Positions 9,394-18,052 of a DNA stretch of 61,854 nt are shown piece after piece. The notes under the pieces were generated by a model. That model searched no databases. It was given only the letters and a program-made list of their open reading frames with translations, and was not told where the DNA came from. Both the position numbers and the translations under genes were made by a program. The stretch is from a marine bacterium B5-7 (GTDB lineage Bacteria > Pseudomonadota > Gammaproteobacteria > Arenicellales > CAJQKF01), in the NCBI GenBank assembly GCA_021604525.1, contig BQJD01000021.1, forward strand, positions 1 through 61,854. Reading direction: 5' to 3'. Position 1 is the first letter of the stretch. Each line of letters begins with the position of its first letter.

Positions 9394-10730
9394 TGGCGCG
9401 TTCAACTCCAACAGCCGGGGGCTTCGGTCAGCTAGGTGAGCTTCGTTCACGAATCCTGTTCGTTTTGGGTGCGCTTGTCGTGTTTAGACTCGGCACGCAT
9501 ATCCCGATACCTGGCGTTGATCCTGCTGCGGTGGCAGCATTGTTTGCGCAAACTCGTGGCTCGATAATCGATGTTTTCAATATGTTTTCTGGCGGCGCGT
9601 TGTCGCGGTTATCGATCTTTGCGCTAGGTGTCATGCCTTATATATCGGCGTCAATTATTATTCAAATGATGAGTTCGGTAATCCCGCAACTCGAGCAATT
9701 GAAGAAAGAAGGAGAGGCGGGCCGAAGGAAGATAACCCAGTACACGCGATACGGAACTGTCGTATTGGCAACATTTCAGGCGCTCGGAATTTCCATTGCC
9801 ATCGAGAGTCAGAATGCCGGCGGTGGAGCGGTGGTTATGATTCCGGGACTTGGTTTCAAGGTGACTGCGGTCGTAACGCTGGTAACGGGTACGATGTTCC
9901 TGGTTTGGCTCGGTGAGCAGATGACGGAGCGCGGTATTGGTAATGGTATTTCTCTGGTCATTTTTGGAAGCATCGTAGCAGGTCTTCCTGGTGCGGTTGC
10001 CGGGACTCTGGAACTCGCGCGTACCGGCACATTTTCGCCTATTGGGGTAATTCTGTTATTTCTTGGCGCAATTGCCATTACCGCGTTCGTGGTATTCGTG
10101 GAGCGTGGTCAGAGACGTCTCACAGTAAATTACGCTAAACGGCAACAAGGCCGAAAAATGCTTGCTGGTCAGAGCTCACATTTACCGCTTAAGATCAATA
10201 TGGCTGGCGTCATACCGCCTATATTTGCGTCGAGCATTATTTTGTTTCCCGCAAGTCTTGGCAGCTGGTTCGGGCAGGCTGAAGGTATGGGTTGGCTGCG
10301 CGACATTTCCACCACCTTGTCACCAGGTCAGCCGATATATGCAATGACCTATGCGGTCATGATTATCTTTTTCTGTTTTTTCTACACCGCATTAGTATTT
10401 AACCCGAAAGAAATTGCAGATAACCTGAAAAAATCCGGCGCATTCATACCCGGTATTCGTCCGGGAGTACAAACCGCCCAGCATATTGATCGCGTGGTTT
10501 CGCGTTTAACATTTGCCGGCGCACTGTATCTGACGTTTGTGTGTCTTATTCCGGAGTTTCTCATTGTCAAGTGGAGCGTGCCCTTTTACTTCGGTGGTAC
10601 ATCGCTCTTGATCATAGTAGTTGTCATGATGGACATGATGTCCCAGGTTCAGTCCTACTTGATGTCGAGGCAGTATGAGAGCTTGATGAAAAAGTCATCT
10701 ATTACCGGCGGCTTGGGAATGCCTCGCTAG
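9393..10730 (+). CDS. secY: Preprotein translocase subunit SecY
   Basis: 445 residues with ten predicted membrane helices, the pore of the Sec translocon in the inner membrane. Landmarks: [14 protein letters not shown] after TM1, [30 protein letters not shown] (plug and TM2 region), [20 protein letters not shown] cytoplasmic loop, and [23 protein letters not shown]. Overlaps the rplO stop by one base (TGATG), so its synthesis is coupled to ribosomal protein synthesis, as is usual for spc operons. Confidence 0.98.
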   Translation: MARSTPTAGGFGQLGELRSRILFVLGALVVFRLGTHIPIPGVDPAAVAALFAQTRGSIIDVFNMFSGGALSRLSIFALGVMPYISASIIIQMMSSVIPQLEQLKKEGEAGRRKITQYTRYGTVVLATFQALGISIAIESQNAGGGAVVMIPGLGFKVTAVVTLVTGTMFLVWLGEQMTERGIGNGISLVIFGSIVAGLPGAVAGTLELARTGTFSPIGVILLFLGAIAITAFVVFVERGQRRLTVNYAKRQQGRKMLAGQSSHLPLKINMAGVIPPIFASSIILFPASLGSWFGQAEGMGWLRDISTTLSPGQPIYAMTYAVMIIFFCFFYTALVFNPKEIADNLKKSGAFIPGIRPGVQTAQHIDRVVSRLTFAGALYLTFVCLIPEFLIVKWSVPFYFGGTSLLIIVVVMMDMMSQVQSYLMSRQYESLMKKSSITGGLGMPR

Positions 10731-10757
10731 CCGTTTGTTTAACCAGGATAGAAAGAA

Positions 10758-10871
10758 ATGAAAGTGCGTGCTTCAGTGAAGAAAATTTGCAGAAACTGCA
10801 AAATTATCCGTCGTAATGGCAGTGTTCGGGTGATTTGTACCGATCCTCGTCACAAGCAGCGACAAGGTTAG
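10758..10871 (+). CDS. rpmJ: 50S ribosomal protein L36 (zinc-binding form)
   Basis: 37 residues, [20 protein letters not shown] at the N-terminus. The zinc ligands Cys11, Cys14, Cys27 and His32 ([13 protein letters not shown]) are all present, so this is the zinc-containing C+ form. Located between secY and rpsM as in E. coli. GATAGAAAG lies upstream of the ATG. Confidence 0.96.
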   Translation: MKVRASVKKICRNCKIIRRNGSVRVICTDPRHKQRQG

Positions 10872-10925
10872 TACGGCTGACCCTTAAACTGATTCAAATT
10901 AAGACTTAACCGAGTAGAAACTAAC

Positions 10926-11282
10926 GTGGCCAGAATTGCCGGGATCAACCTCCCGAATCACAAGCATATAGAGATCGCCCTGACCTCGATATTCGGGGTA
11001 GGTCTACATACATCACAACAAATCTGCGATGCCGCCGGAGTAGAACGCAATACCAAGGTATCTCAACTTTCTGAAGAGCAGGCCGACAAACTGCGTGGTG
11101 AAGTTGCCAAATTCCAGGTAGAGGGTGATCTGCGCCGTGAAGTATCCATGAATATCAAACGACTCATGGATCTTGGCTGTTACCGTGGACTACGACACAG
11201 GCGCGGACTTCCAGTGCGAGGCCAGCGAACCAAAACAAATGCTCGAACCCGTAAGGGTCCGCGTCGACCTATCAAGAGATAA
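10926..11282 (+). CDS. rpsM: 30S ribosomal protein S13 (GTG start)
   Basis: 118 residues, as in E. coli. GTG start; [25 protein letters not shown] and the C-terminal basic tail [21 protein letters not shown] are typical. S13 makes bridges to the 50S subunit and touches P-site tRNA. First gene of the alpha operon; the 54-base gap after rpmJ is too short for a full E. coli-type S4-binding pseudoknot leader (about 110 bases), although it could extend back into rpmJ. Confidence 0.97.
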   Translation: MARIAGINLPNHKHIEIALTSIFGVGLHTSQQICDAAGVERNTKVSQLSEEQADKLRGEVAKFQVEGDLRREVSMNIKRLMDLGCYRGLRHRRGLPVRGQRTKTNARTRKGPRRPIKR

Positions 11283-11294
11283 TTTGGTGTAAGA

Positions 11295-11687
11295 ATGGCT
11301 AAGACAGTTAAAAAGCGAACGAAGGCGAAGGTCAAGAAGCACGTTGTCGAAGGTGTCGCTCATATACACGCCTCGTTCAATAATACGATCATTACTATCA
11401 GTGACCGTCACGGTAATGCATTGTGCTGGGCGACTGCCGGTGGCGCCGGTTTTAGGGGATCGCGTAAAAGCACTCCGTTTGCCGCACAGGTTGCGGCTGA
11501 AACCTGCGGACGCACCGCGATGGAATTCGGCATGAAACAACTTGACGTGAAAATCAAGGGTCCGGGGCCGGGTAGGGATTCGGCTGTTCGTGCGTTAAAT
11601 GGATTGGGTTTTGAAATCCAGAATATCGTCGACGTGACACCGATTCCGCACAACGGATGCCGTCCACCCAAGAAACGCAGGGTATAA
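11295..11687 (+). CDS. rpsK: 30S ribosomal protein S11
   Basis: 130 residues (E. coli 129). [46 protein letters not shown] and the C-terminal [18 protein letters not shown] are hallmarks. S11 forms the 30S platform near the E site. ATG start 12 bases after rpsM. Confidence 0.98.
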   Translation: MAKTVKKRTKAKVKKHVVEGVAHIHASFNNTIITISDRHGNALCWATAGGAGFRGSRKSTPFAAQVAAETCGRTAMEFGMKQLDVKIKGPGPGRDSAVRALNGLGFEIQNIVDVTPIPHNGCRPPKKRRV

Positions 11688-11699
11688 GCGAGTACAAAC

Positions 11700-12323
11700 A
11701 TGGCTAGATATATTGGACCCACTTGTAAATTGGCGCGTCGTGAGGGCACGGATCTTTTTCTTAAAAGTCCGGTTCGACCGCTTGATAGTAAATGTAAATT
11801 CCAGCGACCACCCGGATTCCACGCAGGCTCGCGCCGTCCTCGGGTAACGGTATACGGTACCCAGTTGCGCGAGAAGCAGAAGCTTCGTCGCATGTACGGC
11901 ATCCTGGAAAAACAGTTCAGCAACTACTATAAAGAGGCTGATCGTCGGAGCGGATCAACTGGTGAAATACTGTTGCAGTTACTGGAATCCCGTTTGGATA
12001 ATATTGTCTATCGAATGGGGTTTTCAGTAACCCGTGCCGAAGCCCGTCAGTTGGTGAGTCACAACGCAATTCTCGTGAACAGTTCGAAGGTAAATATCGC
12101 CTCCTATCAGGTAAAGGCGGGTGACACTATCGAGGTTCGTGAGAAGAGTAAAAAGCAGCTTCGTATCCTCTCCGCGCTTGAAATAAACGAGCAGCTCGGT
12201 ATTCCTCACTGGGTTGAAGTCGACGCCAAAGGGGTCAAGGGTGTCGTCAAATCATTGCCTGAGCGCGATGATCTGTCGGCTGACATAAACGAAGCATTGG
12301 TGGTTGCGCTCTACTCCAAGTAG
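11700..12323 (+). CDS. rpsD: 30S ribosomal protein S4
   Basis: 207 residues (E. coli 206). [35 protein letters not shown] and the S4 RNA-binding domain [26 protein letters not shown] (near residues 98-125) identify it. S4 initiates 30S assembly and in E. coli represses the alpha operon. Followed by an unusually long 137-base gap with two hairpins before rpoA. Confidence 0.97.
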   Translation: MARYIGPTCKLARREGTDLFLKSPVRPLDSKCKFQRPPGFHAGSRRPRVTVYGTQLREKQKLRRMYGILEKQFSNYYKEADRRSGSTGEILLQLLESRLDNIVYRMGFSVTRAEARQLVSHNAILVNSSKVNIASYQVKAGDTIEVREKSKKQLRILSALEINEQLGIPHWVEVDAKGVKGVVKSLPERDDLSADINEALVVALYSK

Positions 12324-12342
12324 ACCATTCGCCCACCGCGTC

Positions 12343-12402
12343 GGAGTCGTCGCAGGATCGCCTGTGACGACTCCTTATCGACGACAAGCAAGTTCGTCGT
12401 CG
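12343..12402 (+). promoter_or_regulatory. Two tandem hairpins between rpsD and rpoA
   Basis: First hairpin: 14-bp stem 12343-12356 with 12361-12374 (one G-T pair), loop ATCG. Second: 7-bp GC-rich stem 12379-12385 with 12396-12402, 10-base loop. Neither is followed by a run of T, so they are not standard terminators. They lie in the only long gap of the alpha operon, just upstream of rpoA, and could tune RNA processing, stability or the rpoA to ribosomal protein ratio. Function is inferred; the complementarity is seen directly. Confidence 0.55.
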
Positions 12403-12460
12403 TCGGTTGTTTTCAAAAGATCAACCGGAATTCACACGAGTTCGTGAGGTTATTTATATC

Positions 12461-13477
12461 ATGCCGGATACTATAGGCGAATTTCTCAAACCCAGTCTTA
12501 TCGACGTTCAAAACATTGATAAGACACGTGCCAAAATCACGCTTGAGCCACTTGAGCGTGGCTTCGGCTACACACTTGGGAACACTTTACGTCGGATTCT
12601 TCTTTCGTCGATGCCAGGTTGTGCGGTAACCGAGGTCCGTATTGCGGGTGTGATGCACGAATACTCTTCGATCGAAGGTGTTCAGGAGGATGTTATTGAA
12701 ATCCTTCTCAATCTCAAGAACCTGTCCCTGGCGATGCATAATCGGGATGAGGCAGTGCTTACTGTGGCCAAGAAGGGTCCAGGGCAAATGACTGCAGGCG
12801 ACATCCAGACAGATCATGATGTCGAAGTCGTTGATCCAGACTATGTCATTGCTAATCTTTCGAAAGATGGTCATCTTGAAATGGAGTTGACTGTCCGTCG
12901 CGGCCGGGGCTACGAGATTGCCGAGGCACGCGGTGGCGATGAGGAAACCAAAGGTGTTGGCGTATTGAAGCTGGATGCATCATATAGTCCGATTCATACG
13001 GTGTCATACAATGTTGAGAATGCGCGAGTTGAGCGCCGTACCGACATGGACAAATTGGTTCTGGAGATAGAAACCAATGGTTCTATCGACCCGGAAGCAG
13101 CAGTGCGTCGTGCAGCAACAATTCTTTACGATCAGATTTCGGTATTCGTCGATCTCAAAATCACAGAGCCCGGGACACCTGTTGAGGCTAAAGAACCGGT
13201 TGATCCGATTTTACTGCGTCCCGTTGATGATCTTGAACTGACTGTGCGTTCAGCCAATTGCCTGAAAGCCGAAAACATCTACTATATTGGTGACTTGATT
13301 CAGAGGACCGAGGTGGAGTTGTTAAAAACACCAAATCTCGGCAAAAAGTCGCTCACTGAAATAAAAGACGTACTCGCCAATCGTGGGTTGTCACTCGGCG
13401 TGAAACTGGACAATTGGCCTCCAGCATCCTTGCAAAGGGAAGCGAATGAAGGCGGTATTGGACGACTGGGAGGCTAG
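12461..13477 (+). CDS. rpoA: DNA-directed RNA polymerase alpha subunit
   Basis: 338 residues from ATG 12461 (E. coli 329); the frame is open from 12407 but the family N-terminus is [18 protein letters not shown]-terminal domain (about 1-235) with [32 protein letters not shown] drives dimerisation and assembly of core polymerase. The C-terminal domain contains [25 protein letters not shown], which includes the arginine and neighbours that contact UP elements and activators. GAGG lies at 12446-12449. Confidence 0.98.
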   Translation: MPDTIGEFLKPSLIDVQNIDKTRAKITLEPLERGFGYTLGNTLRRILLSSMPGCAVTEVRIAGVMHEYSSIEGVQEDVIEILLNLKNLSLAMHNRDEAVLTVAKKGPGQMTAGDIQTDHDVEVVDPDYVIANLSKDGHLEMELTVRRGRGYEIAEARGGDEETKGVGVLKLDASYSPIHTVSYNVENARVERRTDMDKLVLEIETNGSIDPEAAVRRAATILYDQISVFVDLKITEPGTPVEAKEPVDPILLRPVDDLELTVRSANCLKAENIYYIGDLIQRTEVELLKTPNLGKKSLTEIKDVLANRGLSLGVKLDNWPPASLQREANEGGIGRLGG

Positions 13478-13482
13478 TCGAC

Positions 13483-13854
13483 ATGAGACACAAAAAAATT
13501 GGCCGCAAATTGGGCCGGAATTCCAGCCATCGAGAAGCGATGTATCGCAACATGGCGTCATCACTGTTTCACCATGAGCAGATTCGAACCACACTTCCGA
13601 AGGCGAAAGAGCTCCGACGTGTAGCTGAACCTCTGATTACTCTGGCCAAGGTTCCATCACTTGCTAATAAACGTCTTGCCATGGCGCGTCTGCAGGATCG
13701 TGATGCTGTGGCCAAGCTGTTCGATGAACTGGGTCCTCATTTTCAAGAGCGGCCGGGAGGTTACCTGCGTATCCTTAAATGTGGGTTTCGCACTGGTGAC
13801 AAGGCGCCTATGGCCTATGTCCAGTTGGTTGGCAGGACCGAACCAACTGAGTAG
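13483..13854 (+). CDS. rplQ: 50S ribosomal protein L17
   Basis: 123 residues (E. coli 127). [45 protein letters not shown] is canonical; L17 lies near the tunnel exit. Begins 5 bases after the rpoA stop and is the last gene of the ribosomal block, followed by a strong terminator. Confidence 0.97.
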   Translation: MRHKKIGRKLGRNSSHREAMYRNMASSLFHHEQIRTTLPKAKELRRVAEPLITLAKVPSLANKRLAMARLQDRDAVAKLFDELGPHFQERPGGYLRILKCGFRTGDKAPMAYVQLVGRTEPTE

Positions 13855-13871
13855 TGCGATTATTGTTCAGT

Positions 13872-13901
13872 AAAAAGCCGGCTATTGATGCCGGCTTTTT
13901 T
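13872..13901 (+). terminator. Rho-independent terminator of the S10-spc-alpha block
   Basis: Perfect 11-bp stem AAAAAGCCGGC (13872-13882) with GCCGGCTTTTT (13890-13900), 7-base loop, T tract to 13901. It lies 18 bases after rplQ. The A/T-flanked stem could work in both directions. Confidence 0.9.
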
Positions 13902-13909
13902 CGTTGGTG

Positions 13910-14184
13910 TGTCCTGTCCTGAAACAGGTTGACACAACTGGGGCTAAAACATGTCAACAGCATCAGATGAGAAAACGAAGCGTACGCAACGGGATTACAA
14001 CATGGGCGTTAAATTGACGTCGCCGGAGCTTCAAGGCCGGAGAACCCCGCAACATACCCTCTTGCCGAACAGGTATCAGATTTACAGACAGCAATGGTAT
14101 AGCAGGAGGTGGAGCTCATCGATGCAATGCGACCAGTACGGTATTTTGGTATGTATCTCTTGTCACGAAAAGATTGTAAATTGA
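13910..14184 (+). pseudogene. Remnant of an IS3-family orfA (degraded)
   Basis: A short frame from ATG 13951 encodes TKRTQRDYNMGVKLT, which resembles the N-terminal helix-turn-helix of IS3-type OrfA proteins (typically KRTQRDY.L.FKL). The similarity then stops. Another frame at 14064-14140 reads LAEQVSDLQTAMV-stop-QEVELIDAM, like the OrfA leucine-zipper part, so a frameshift and a stop are likely. TGTCCTGTCCTGAAACAGGTTGACAC at 13910-13935 could be the left inverted terminal repeat. No orfB, right end or target duplication was found. Family assignment is by memory of the motif. Confidence 0.5.
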
Positions 14185-14345
14185 TTGATATTGTTTGGCT
14201 GATAATTCCAGATCATGTTGAATATGTTGATTAGCCCGCATTGTCTTGGCATGGTGTTGAGGAGAGGGCAGGATCAAACTGTGGCATTAGTTAATATTAA
14301 TCAAGCACTGATTAGGTGAATCATACTGTTTTCGGATACAAGCAA

Positions 14346-15035
14346 ATGCCAATAAATATTCGCACAATTTTACTCTCTCGTTGGATGAGGCTGTTGGTTA
14401 TATTGCTGCTGGTAGGGCTGGTTGCAATTTTTATCCGCCAATTTGATCTTGCCAACCCTGATTCTGTTAAGGCGATTATCGAGCGGGTCGGCATGTTGGC
14501 GCCGATACTTTTCATCATCTTGTTTGCCGTTGCAGCGGTGGCGTTCATCCCGGCAACAGTCATGGTGTTGGTCGGCGGGGCACTTTTCGGGCCTTGGTTT
14601 GGAACGCTTTACAATCTCTTTGGTGCAACACTCGGCGCGGTTCTGGCCTTTCTTATATCACGGTACCTGGCTCAGGGTTTCGCCTCGCGTCGTTCAGGTA
14701 AATATCTTGATCTGGTTTTGCGCGGCGTAAGGGAGGAGGGATGGCGGTTTGTGTTAGCCATTCGCTTGGTGGGTGTACCGTATTTTCTTCTAAATTATTT
14801 GCTGGGTCTCGCACCAATAGGTGTAGTGCCCTATCTGCTTGCCACCTTCTTTGGAATGTTACCCAGTATGGCTGTAGTAACGTATGCCGGGCATCTGGGG
14901 GTCGAGGTGATCAGTGGTACGGACGGTCTATTTGTCAAGTTGCTACTGCTTTTCGTATTGATAGGTGCGCTCGCGCTTATTCCGATTGGCGTGCGTATGT
15001 ATCGCCGTCGTAACGCATCAATATTACACTTATGA
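14346..15035 (+). CDS. TVP38/TMEM64 (DedA-like, SNARE-associated) membrane protein
   Basis: 229 residues from ATG 14346; a GTG at 14316 would add 10 residues but gives no better ribosome site. About five hydrophobic segments. The family core is visible: FIPATVMVLVGGALFGPWFGTLYNLFGATLGAVLAFLISRYLA, then ALIRLVGVPYFLLNYLLGLAPIGVVPYLLATFFGMLPS, the G-x-x-x-(V/F)-x-x-P loop type typical of VTT domains. Family members are thought to move or scramble lipids in the inner membrane, but no substrate can be assigned here. Monocistronic, between the IS remnant and the convergent Spy-like gene. Confidence 0.85.
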   Translation: MPINIRTILLSRWMRLLVILLLVGLVAIFIRQFDLANPDSVKAIIERVGMLAPILFIILFAVAAVAFIPATVMVLVGGALFGPWFGTLYNLFGATLGAVLAFLISRYLAQGFASRRSGKYLDLVLRGVREEGWRFVLAIRLVGVPYFLLNYLLGLAPIGVVPYLLATFFGMLPSMAVVTYAGHLGVEVISGTDGLFVKLLLLFVLIGALALIPIGVRMYRRRNASILHL

Positions 15036-15117
15036 CGTATCGCCCTGACTTTTCCAAGTGTATCGAGTGAAGAAATAACAGGTCGCTGGCATATCTGTAC
15101 CAACGACCTGGTGATGC

Positions 15118-15624
15118 TCACATTAAGTGACGCAAGCCTCTGCCTTGACGCGCCAGCAATTCATCTGCGACCTCCTTTTGCTCGTTGTTGAGTACAGCAT
15201 ACAGATCACTTATCGCAGACTGCATTTTCTGCAGGTTGGCAAGGCGAGCCTGCATCATGTCAGCGCGGACGGCGAGCTGTTCCGGTGCTGTCATGTCAGT
15301 ATCATGCTGACGTTGGGATTTCATCATGGGACGTTTCTGGGCGCGATGGGCCATTTGTTCGCGAAGGATGTTTTCAACGGTTTGCCACTGATCCTGCTGA
15401 GCGTCAGATATGCCGAGTTCAGCTTTCAAGAAGGCGATACGACCTTCTATATGTTGCGTACTTCCTTGTTGATTTGTATTCATTTGGCCGTTACAGCCGG
15501 ATATTGAGCGATGATCGTGATTCGACATGCCGTAATTGCCGGCCAGTGCGGTTCCGGTAAGCGGTATGATCAGCGAGGTAGCCAGTAGCGTTTTGCGGGT
15601 AATCGAGATGAATCGAGTTGACAT
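15118..15624 (-). CDS. Spy/CpxP-like periplasmic protein (LTXXQ family)
   Basis: 168 residues from ATG 15624, preceded by GGAG 9 bases upstream; a longer frame from 15795 overlaps the regulatory region and lacks a signal peptide at its start. Residues 1-30 form a signal peptide (ITRKTLLATSLIIPLTGTALAGN). The mature part is helical, His/Met/Gln-rich, with a C-terminal LNNEQKEVADELLARQGR resembling the LTxxQ motif of Spy and CpxP chaperone/stress-sensor proteins. Divergent from a two-component system with a shared 207-base intergenic region, so it is probably a target of that system. Could also bind metal through its His/Met stretches; not proven. Confidence 0.75.
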   Translation of the reverse strand: MSTRFISITRKTLLATSLIIPLTGTALAGNYGMSNHDHRSISGCNGQMNTNQQGSTQHIEGRIAFLKAELGISDAQQDQWQTVENILREQMAHRAQKRPMMKSQRQHDTDMTAPEQLAVRADMMQARLANLQKMQSAISDLYAVLNNEQKEVADELLARQGRGLRHLM

Positions 15625-15758
15625 TGGGCTTTCTCCGTAAGTTTGAAAATCAGCTATTAAAGTGGTCGTTGAGTAACGTCGTTGCTGCAATCGACGATCA
15701 TATTTAAGCAAGGCAATGTAACGCGGATTTGTCATGTATTGGTTGTTTTGCAACTGTC

Positions 15759-15793
15759 GGTAACCGAGCCCCGAGTTGTTACAGTGTGTTACC
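15759..15793 (+). promoter_or_regulatory. Candidate OmpR-family operator between spy-like gene and regulator
   Basis: Direct repeats GTTACA (15778-15783) and GTTACC (15788-15793) are spaced exactly 10 bases start to start, one DNA turn, as expected for tandem binding of an OmpR-type dimer. An inverted third half-site GGTAAC lies at 15759-15764. The site is 39 bases before the regulator start and 135 bases before the spy-like start. Repeats are seen; binding is inferred. Confidence 0.45.
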
Positions 15794-15831
15794 AACTTGA
15801 TTTCATAGGCTACGACCGCTGGTGTTAAATA

Positions 15832-16575
15832 ATGATTATGGATCCATCAAATACCATCATGATCGTCGACGACGATCCCGATATACGCTCGCTTATGGCC
15901 TCGTATCTTGAGAAAAATGGTTACCGTTCGGTAACCGTCGCCGATGGTCGACAGATGCATGCCGCTCTTGATCGGCATCATGTCGATCTGATTGTCCTTG
16001 ACCTTATGCTACCGGGAGAAAACGGGCTCGATCTGTGTCGTAATCTACGCGCCAATACCAGTATCCCTATCATTATGTTGACAGCCCGGTCGGAAGATAC
16101 CGATCGAATCGTTGGACTTGAAATGGGCGCAGACGACTATCTGCCAAAGCCATTCAATCCACGTGAATTGTTGGCCCGTATTCGCGCCGTACTGCGTCGT
16201 AGTCGCAGTCTTAATGTCGGTTCCACTCAAGGGACATTGAATGAAACATCTCCCGGCTTCGCCTTTGGCAATTGGCGACTTGATACTCGTACTCGCAGCC
16301 TGAAGGATTTTGACGAGGTTGAGACGCCGCTAAGTGCAGCCGAATATAATCTTTTGCTGGTGTTTTTGACTCATCCGGGCAGGGTGCTTGAAAGGGATCA
16401 GTTGCTGGATTTAACCCGTGGTCGGGATGCTACACCATTCGATCGCAGCATAGATATGCAGGTATCGCGTTTGCGTAAACGACTGGGTGCTGGTGACGCA
16501 ACGATTGAATACATCAAAACAGTGCGTTCCCAGGGCTATCTGTTCATTGCTGATGTCAGGCCGATTTGCAAATGA
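15832..16575 (+). CDS. OmpR-family two-component response regulator
   Basis: 247 residues. Receiver domain about 8-120: acidic pocket Asp13-Asp15, phosphoacceptor Asp57 in LIVLDLMLPGENGLDL, Thr in MLTARSE, Lys in LPKPFNP. C-terminal winged-helix DNA-binding domain about 145-240 with the usual end IEYIKTVRSQGYLFIAD. ATG 15832 is used, another ATG at 15838 is possible. The stop overlaps the kinase start (ATGA at 16572-16575), so the pair is co-transcribed. Probably controls the divergent Spy-like gene and perhaps itself, given the repeats upstream and a GGTTACCG inverted repeat at 15919-15936 inside its own coding sequence. Confidence 0.93.
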   Translation: MIMDPSNTIMIVDDDPDIRSLMASYLEKNGYRSVTVADGRQMHAALDRHHVDLIVLDLMLPGENGLDLCRNLRANTSIPIIMLTARSEDTDRIVGLEMGADDYLPKPFNPRELLARIRAVLRRSRSLNVGSTQGTLNETSPGFAFGNWRLDTRTRSLKDFDEVETPLSAAEYNLLLVFLTHPGRVLERDQLLDLTRGRDATPFDRSIDMQVSRLRKRLGAGDATIEYIKTVRSQGYLFIADVRPICK

Positions 16576-17975
16576 AGCTGTGGCCTTCATCCCTGCGCGC
16601 CCGCCTGATGTTAGTAATGGCTATCGGGCTGCTGTTTGCCCTGGTATCGAGCAACCTGGTTTACTGGCATGAGCGCGGTCAGTTCGCCAGACAGGTGCGT
16701 CTTGATTATCATTTACAGCGGGTTGCTGCTGCAGTCAGATTACTTGATGAGGCGGATGAACGCAGCCGTGAAGATATTCTGAAAGTAATTAAAACACGTA
16801 TGTTAATGGTGCGAATACTGCCCGATTTCCCACCGTCTAAATTCAATAAGGATACACAGGATACGATTGTTAACAATGCCATGGCACGCCGCGTATATGC
16901 CAACTTGCAGGCACAGCTTGGTAAACGACCCATGCTGTTTCAAGTTGTTAGCGATATTTCTGCAAATCGTTTCCCACAAAATCGACGTCATGATCACGAC
17001 AATATCCACCCCCGAGTGGGATTCCTGACAGTGGTTGGACTTGAAGATGGCGCGGCAGCGGAGTTTCGTTTTCGGATACCGAAGGAAGCGTCGAAGTGGC
17101 GGCTGGAGTTAATTGCATCTACTGCAGTGTTATTACTAGCAGCCATTTTACTGTCGGCATTGGCGGTACGTCTGGTCATGCGTCCGCTAAGAGACGTTGC
17201 TGATCAAGCGGGGCAGATTGGTATAGATCTCAACACACCACTAATGAGTGAATCCGGTCCCAGCGAAGTTCGCCAGTTGTCACGCGCAATGAATACCATG
17301 CAAACCCGGATCCGTGATTTATTTGAACAACGTTCACGTTTCCTCGCAGCCATCTCACATGATCTAAGAACACCAATCACCCGTTTGCGATTGCGAGTGG
17401 AAATGGTTGAGGACACCGAACTTAAGGAACGATTGCAACGTGACCTTGTCGAGATGGAAGCTATGGTTCAGGAAACGCTTGAGTACATGCGCGATGACGC
17501 CAGTCGTGAACCACTGCTCAGGATTGATATTACGGCGCTGCTTGAGGCTATCGTTGACGATCTCCTGGAGCAAGGCATGAAAGTACAGTTCGATCCCGGT
17601 GATCGTTTGGTTGTTTCGTCACGGCCCCGGGCATTGAAGCGTTGTATCGAAAATCTGTTATTCAATGCGCTGCGTTACGGTAAGCAGGTTGAGCTCAAAG
17701 TCGAATCTGATGTGGAATTTGTACACATACGTATTATCGACGATGGTCCTGGAATACCGGACGATGAGATCGAAAGGGTATTTGAACCATTTTATCGACT
17801 TGATCGCGCCCGAAGTAGAGCCGGATCGGGACTCGGCTTATCCATATCGCGAATGGTAATCGAATCTCTGGGTGGGTCGGTACGGCTTAACAACCGGGAA
17901 TCCGGTGGTCTTGAGGTAAATGTGAAGCTGCCGGTTTCTCCATCGATTGCGGCCCCGGACGAAAGGCCCCTATAA
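16572..17975 (+). CDS. EnvZ-like sensor histidine kinase
   Basis: 467 residues from ATG 16572, overlapping the regulator stop. TM1 about 11-31, periplasmic sensor about 32-177, TM2 about 178-200, HAMP about 200-255. Phosphoacceptor His263 in AAISHDLRTPITRLRLR; N box ENLLFNALRYG; G1 box DDGPGIPDDE; G2 box GSGLGLSISRMV. All catalytic parts are present, so it should be an active kinase for the adjoining regulator. The periplasmic part has a RRHDHDNIHP histidine-rich stretch (about 139-147) that might sense metal or pH, an inference only. The neighbouring Spy-like gene suggests envelope stress sensing. Confidence 0.93.
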   Translation: MKLWPSSLRARLMLVMAIGLLFALVSSNLVYWHERGQFARQVRLDYHLQRVAAAVRLLDEADERSREDILKVIKTRMLMVRILPDFPPSKFNKDTQDTIVNNAMARRVYANLQAQLGKRPMLFQVVSDISANRFPQNRRHDHDNIHPRVGFLTVVGLEDGAAAEFRFRIPKEASKWRLELIASTAVLLLAAILLSALAVRLVMRPLRDVADQAGQIGIDLNTPLMSESGPSEVRQLSRAMNTMQTRIRDLFEQRSRFLAAISHDLRTPITRLRLRVEMVEDTELKERLQRDLVEMEAMVQETLEYMRDDASREPLLRIDITALLEAIVDDLLEQGMKVQFDPGDRLVVSSRPRALKRCIENLLFNALRYGKQVELKVESDVEFVHIRIIDDGPGIPDDEIERVFEPFYRLDRARSRAGSGLGLSISRMVIESLGGSVRLNNRESGGLEVNVKLPVSPSIAAPDERPL

Positions 17976-18052
17976 TCAAAGAGTTTCACCGACTATTATT
18001 GTTAGATATCGTCGAATAAACCATCAATATGGCCTCGGAATGACCCCCTTAT

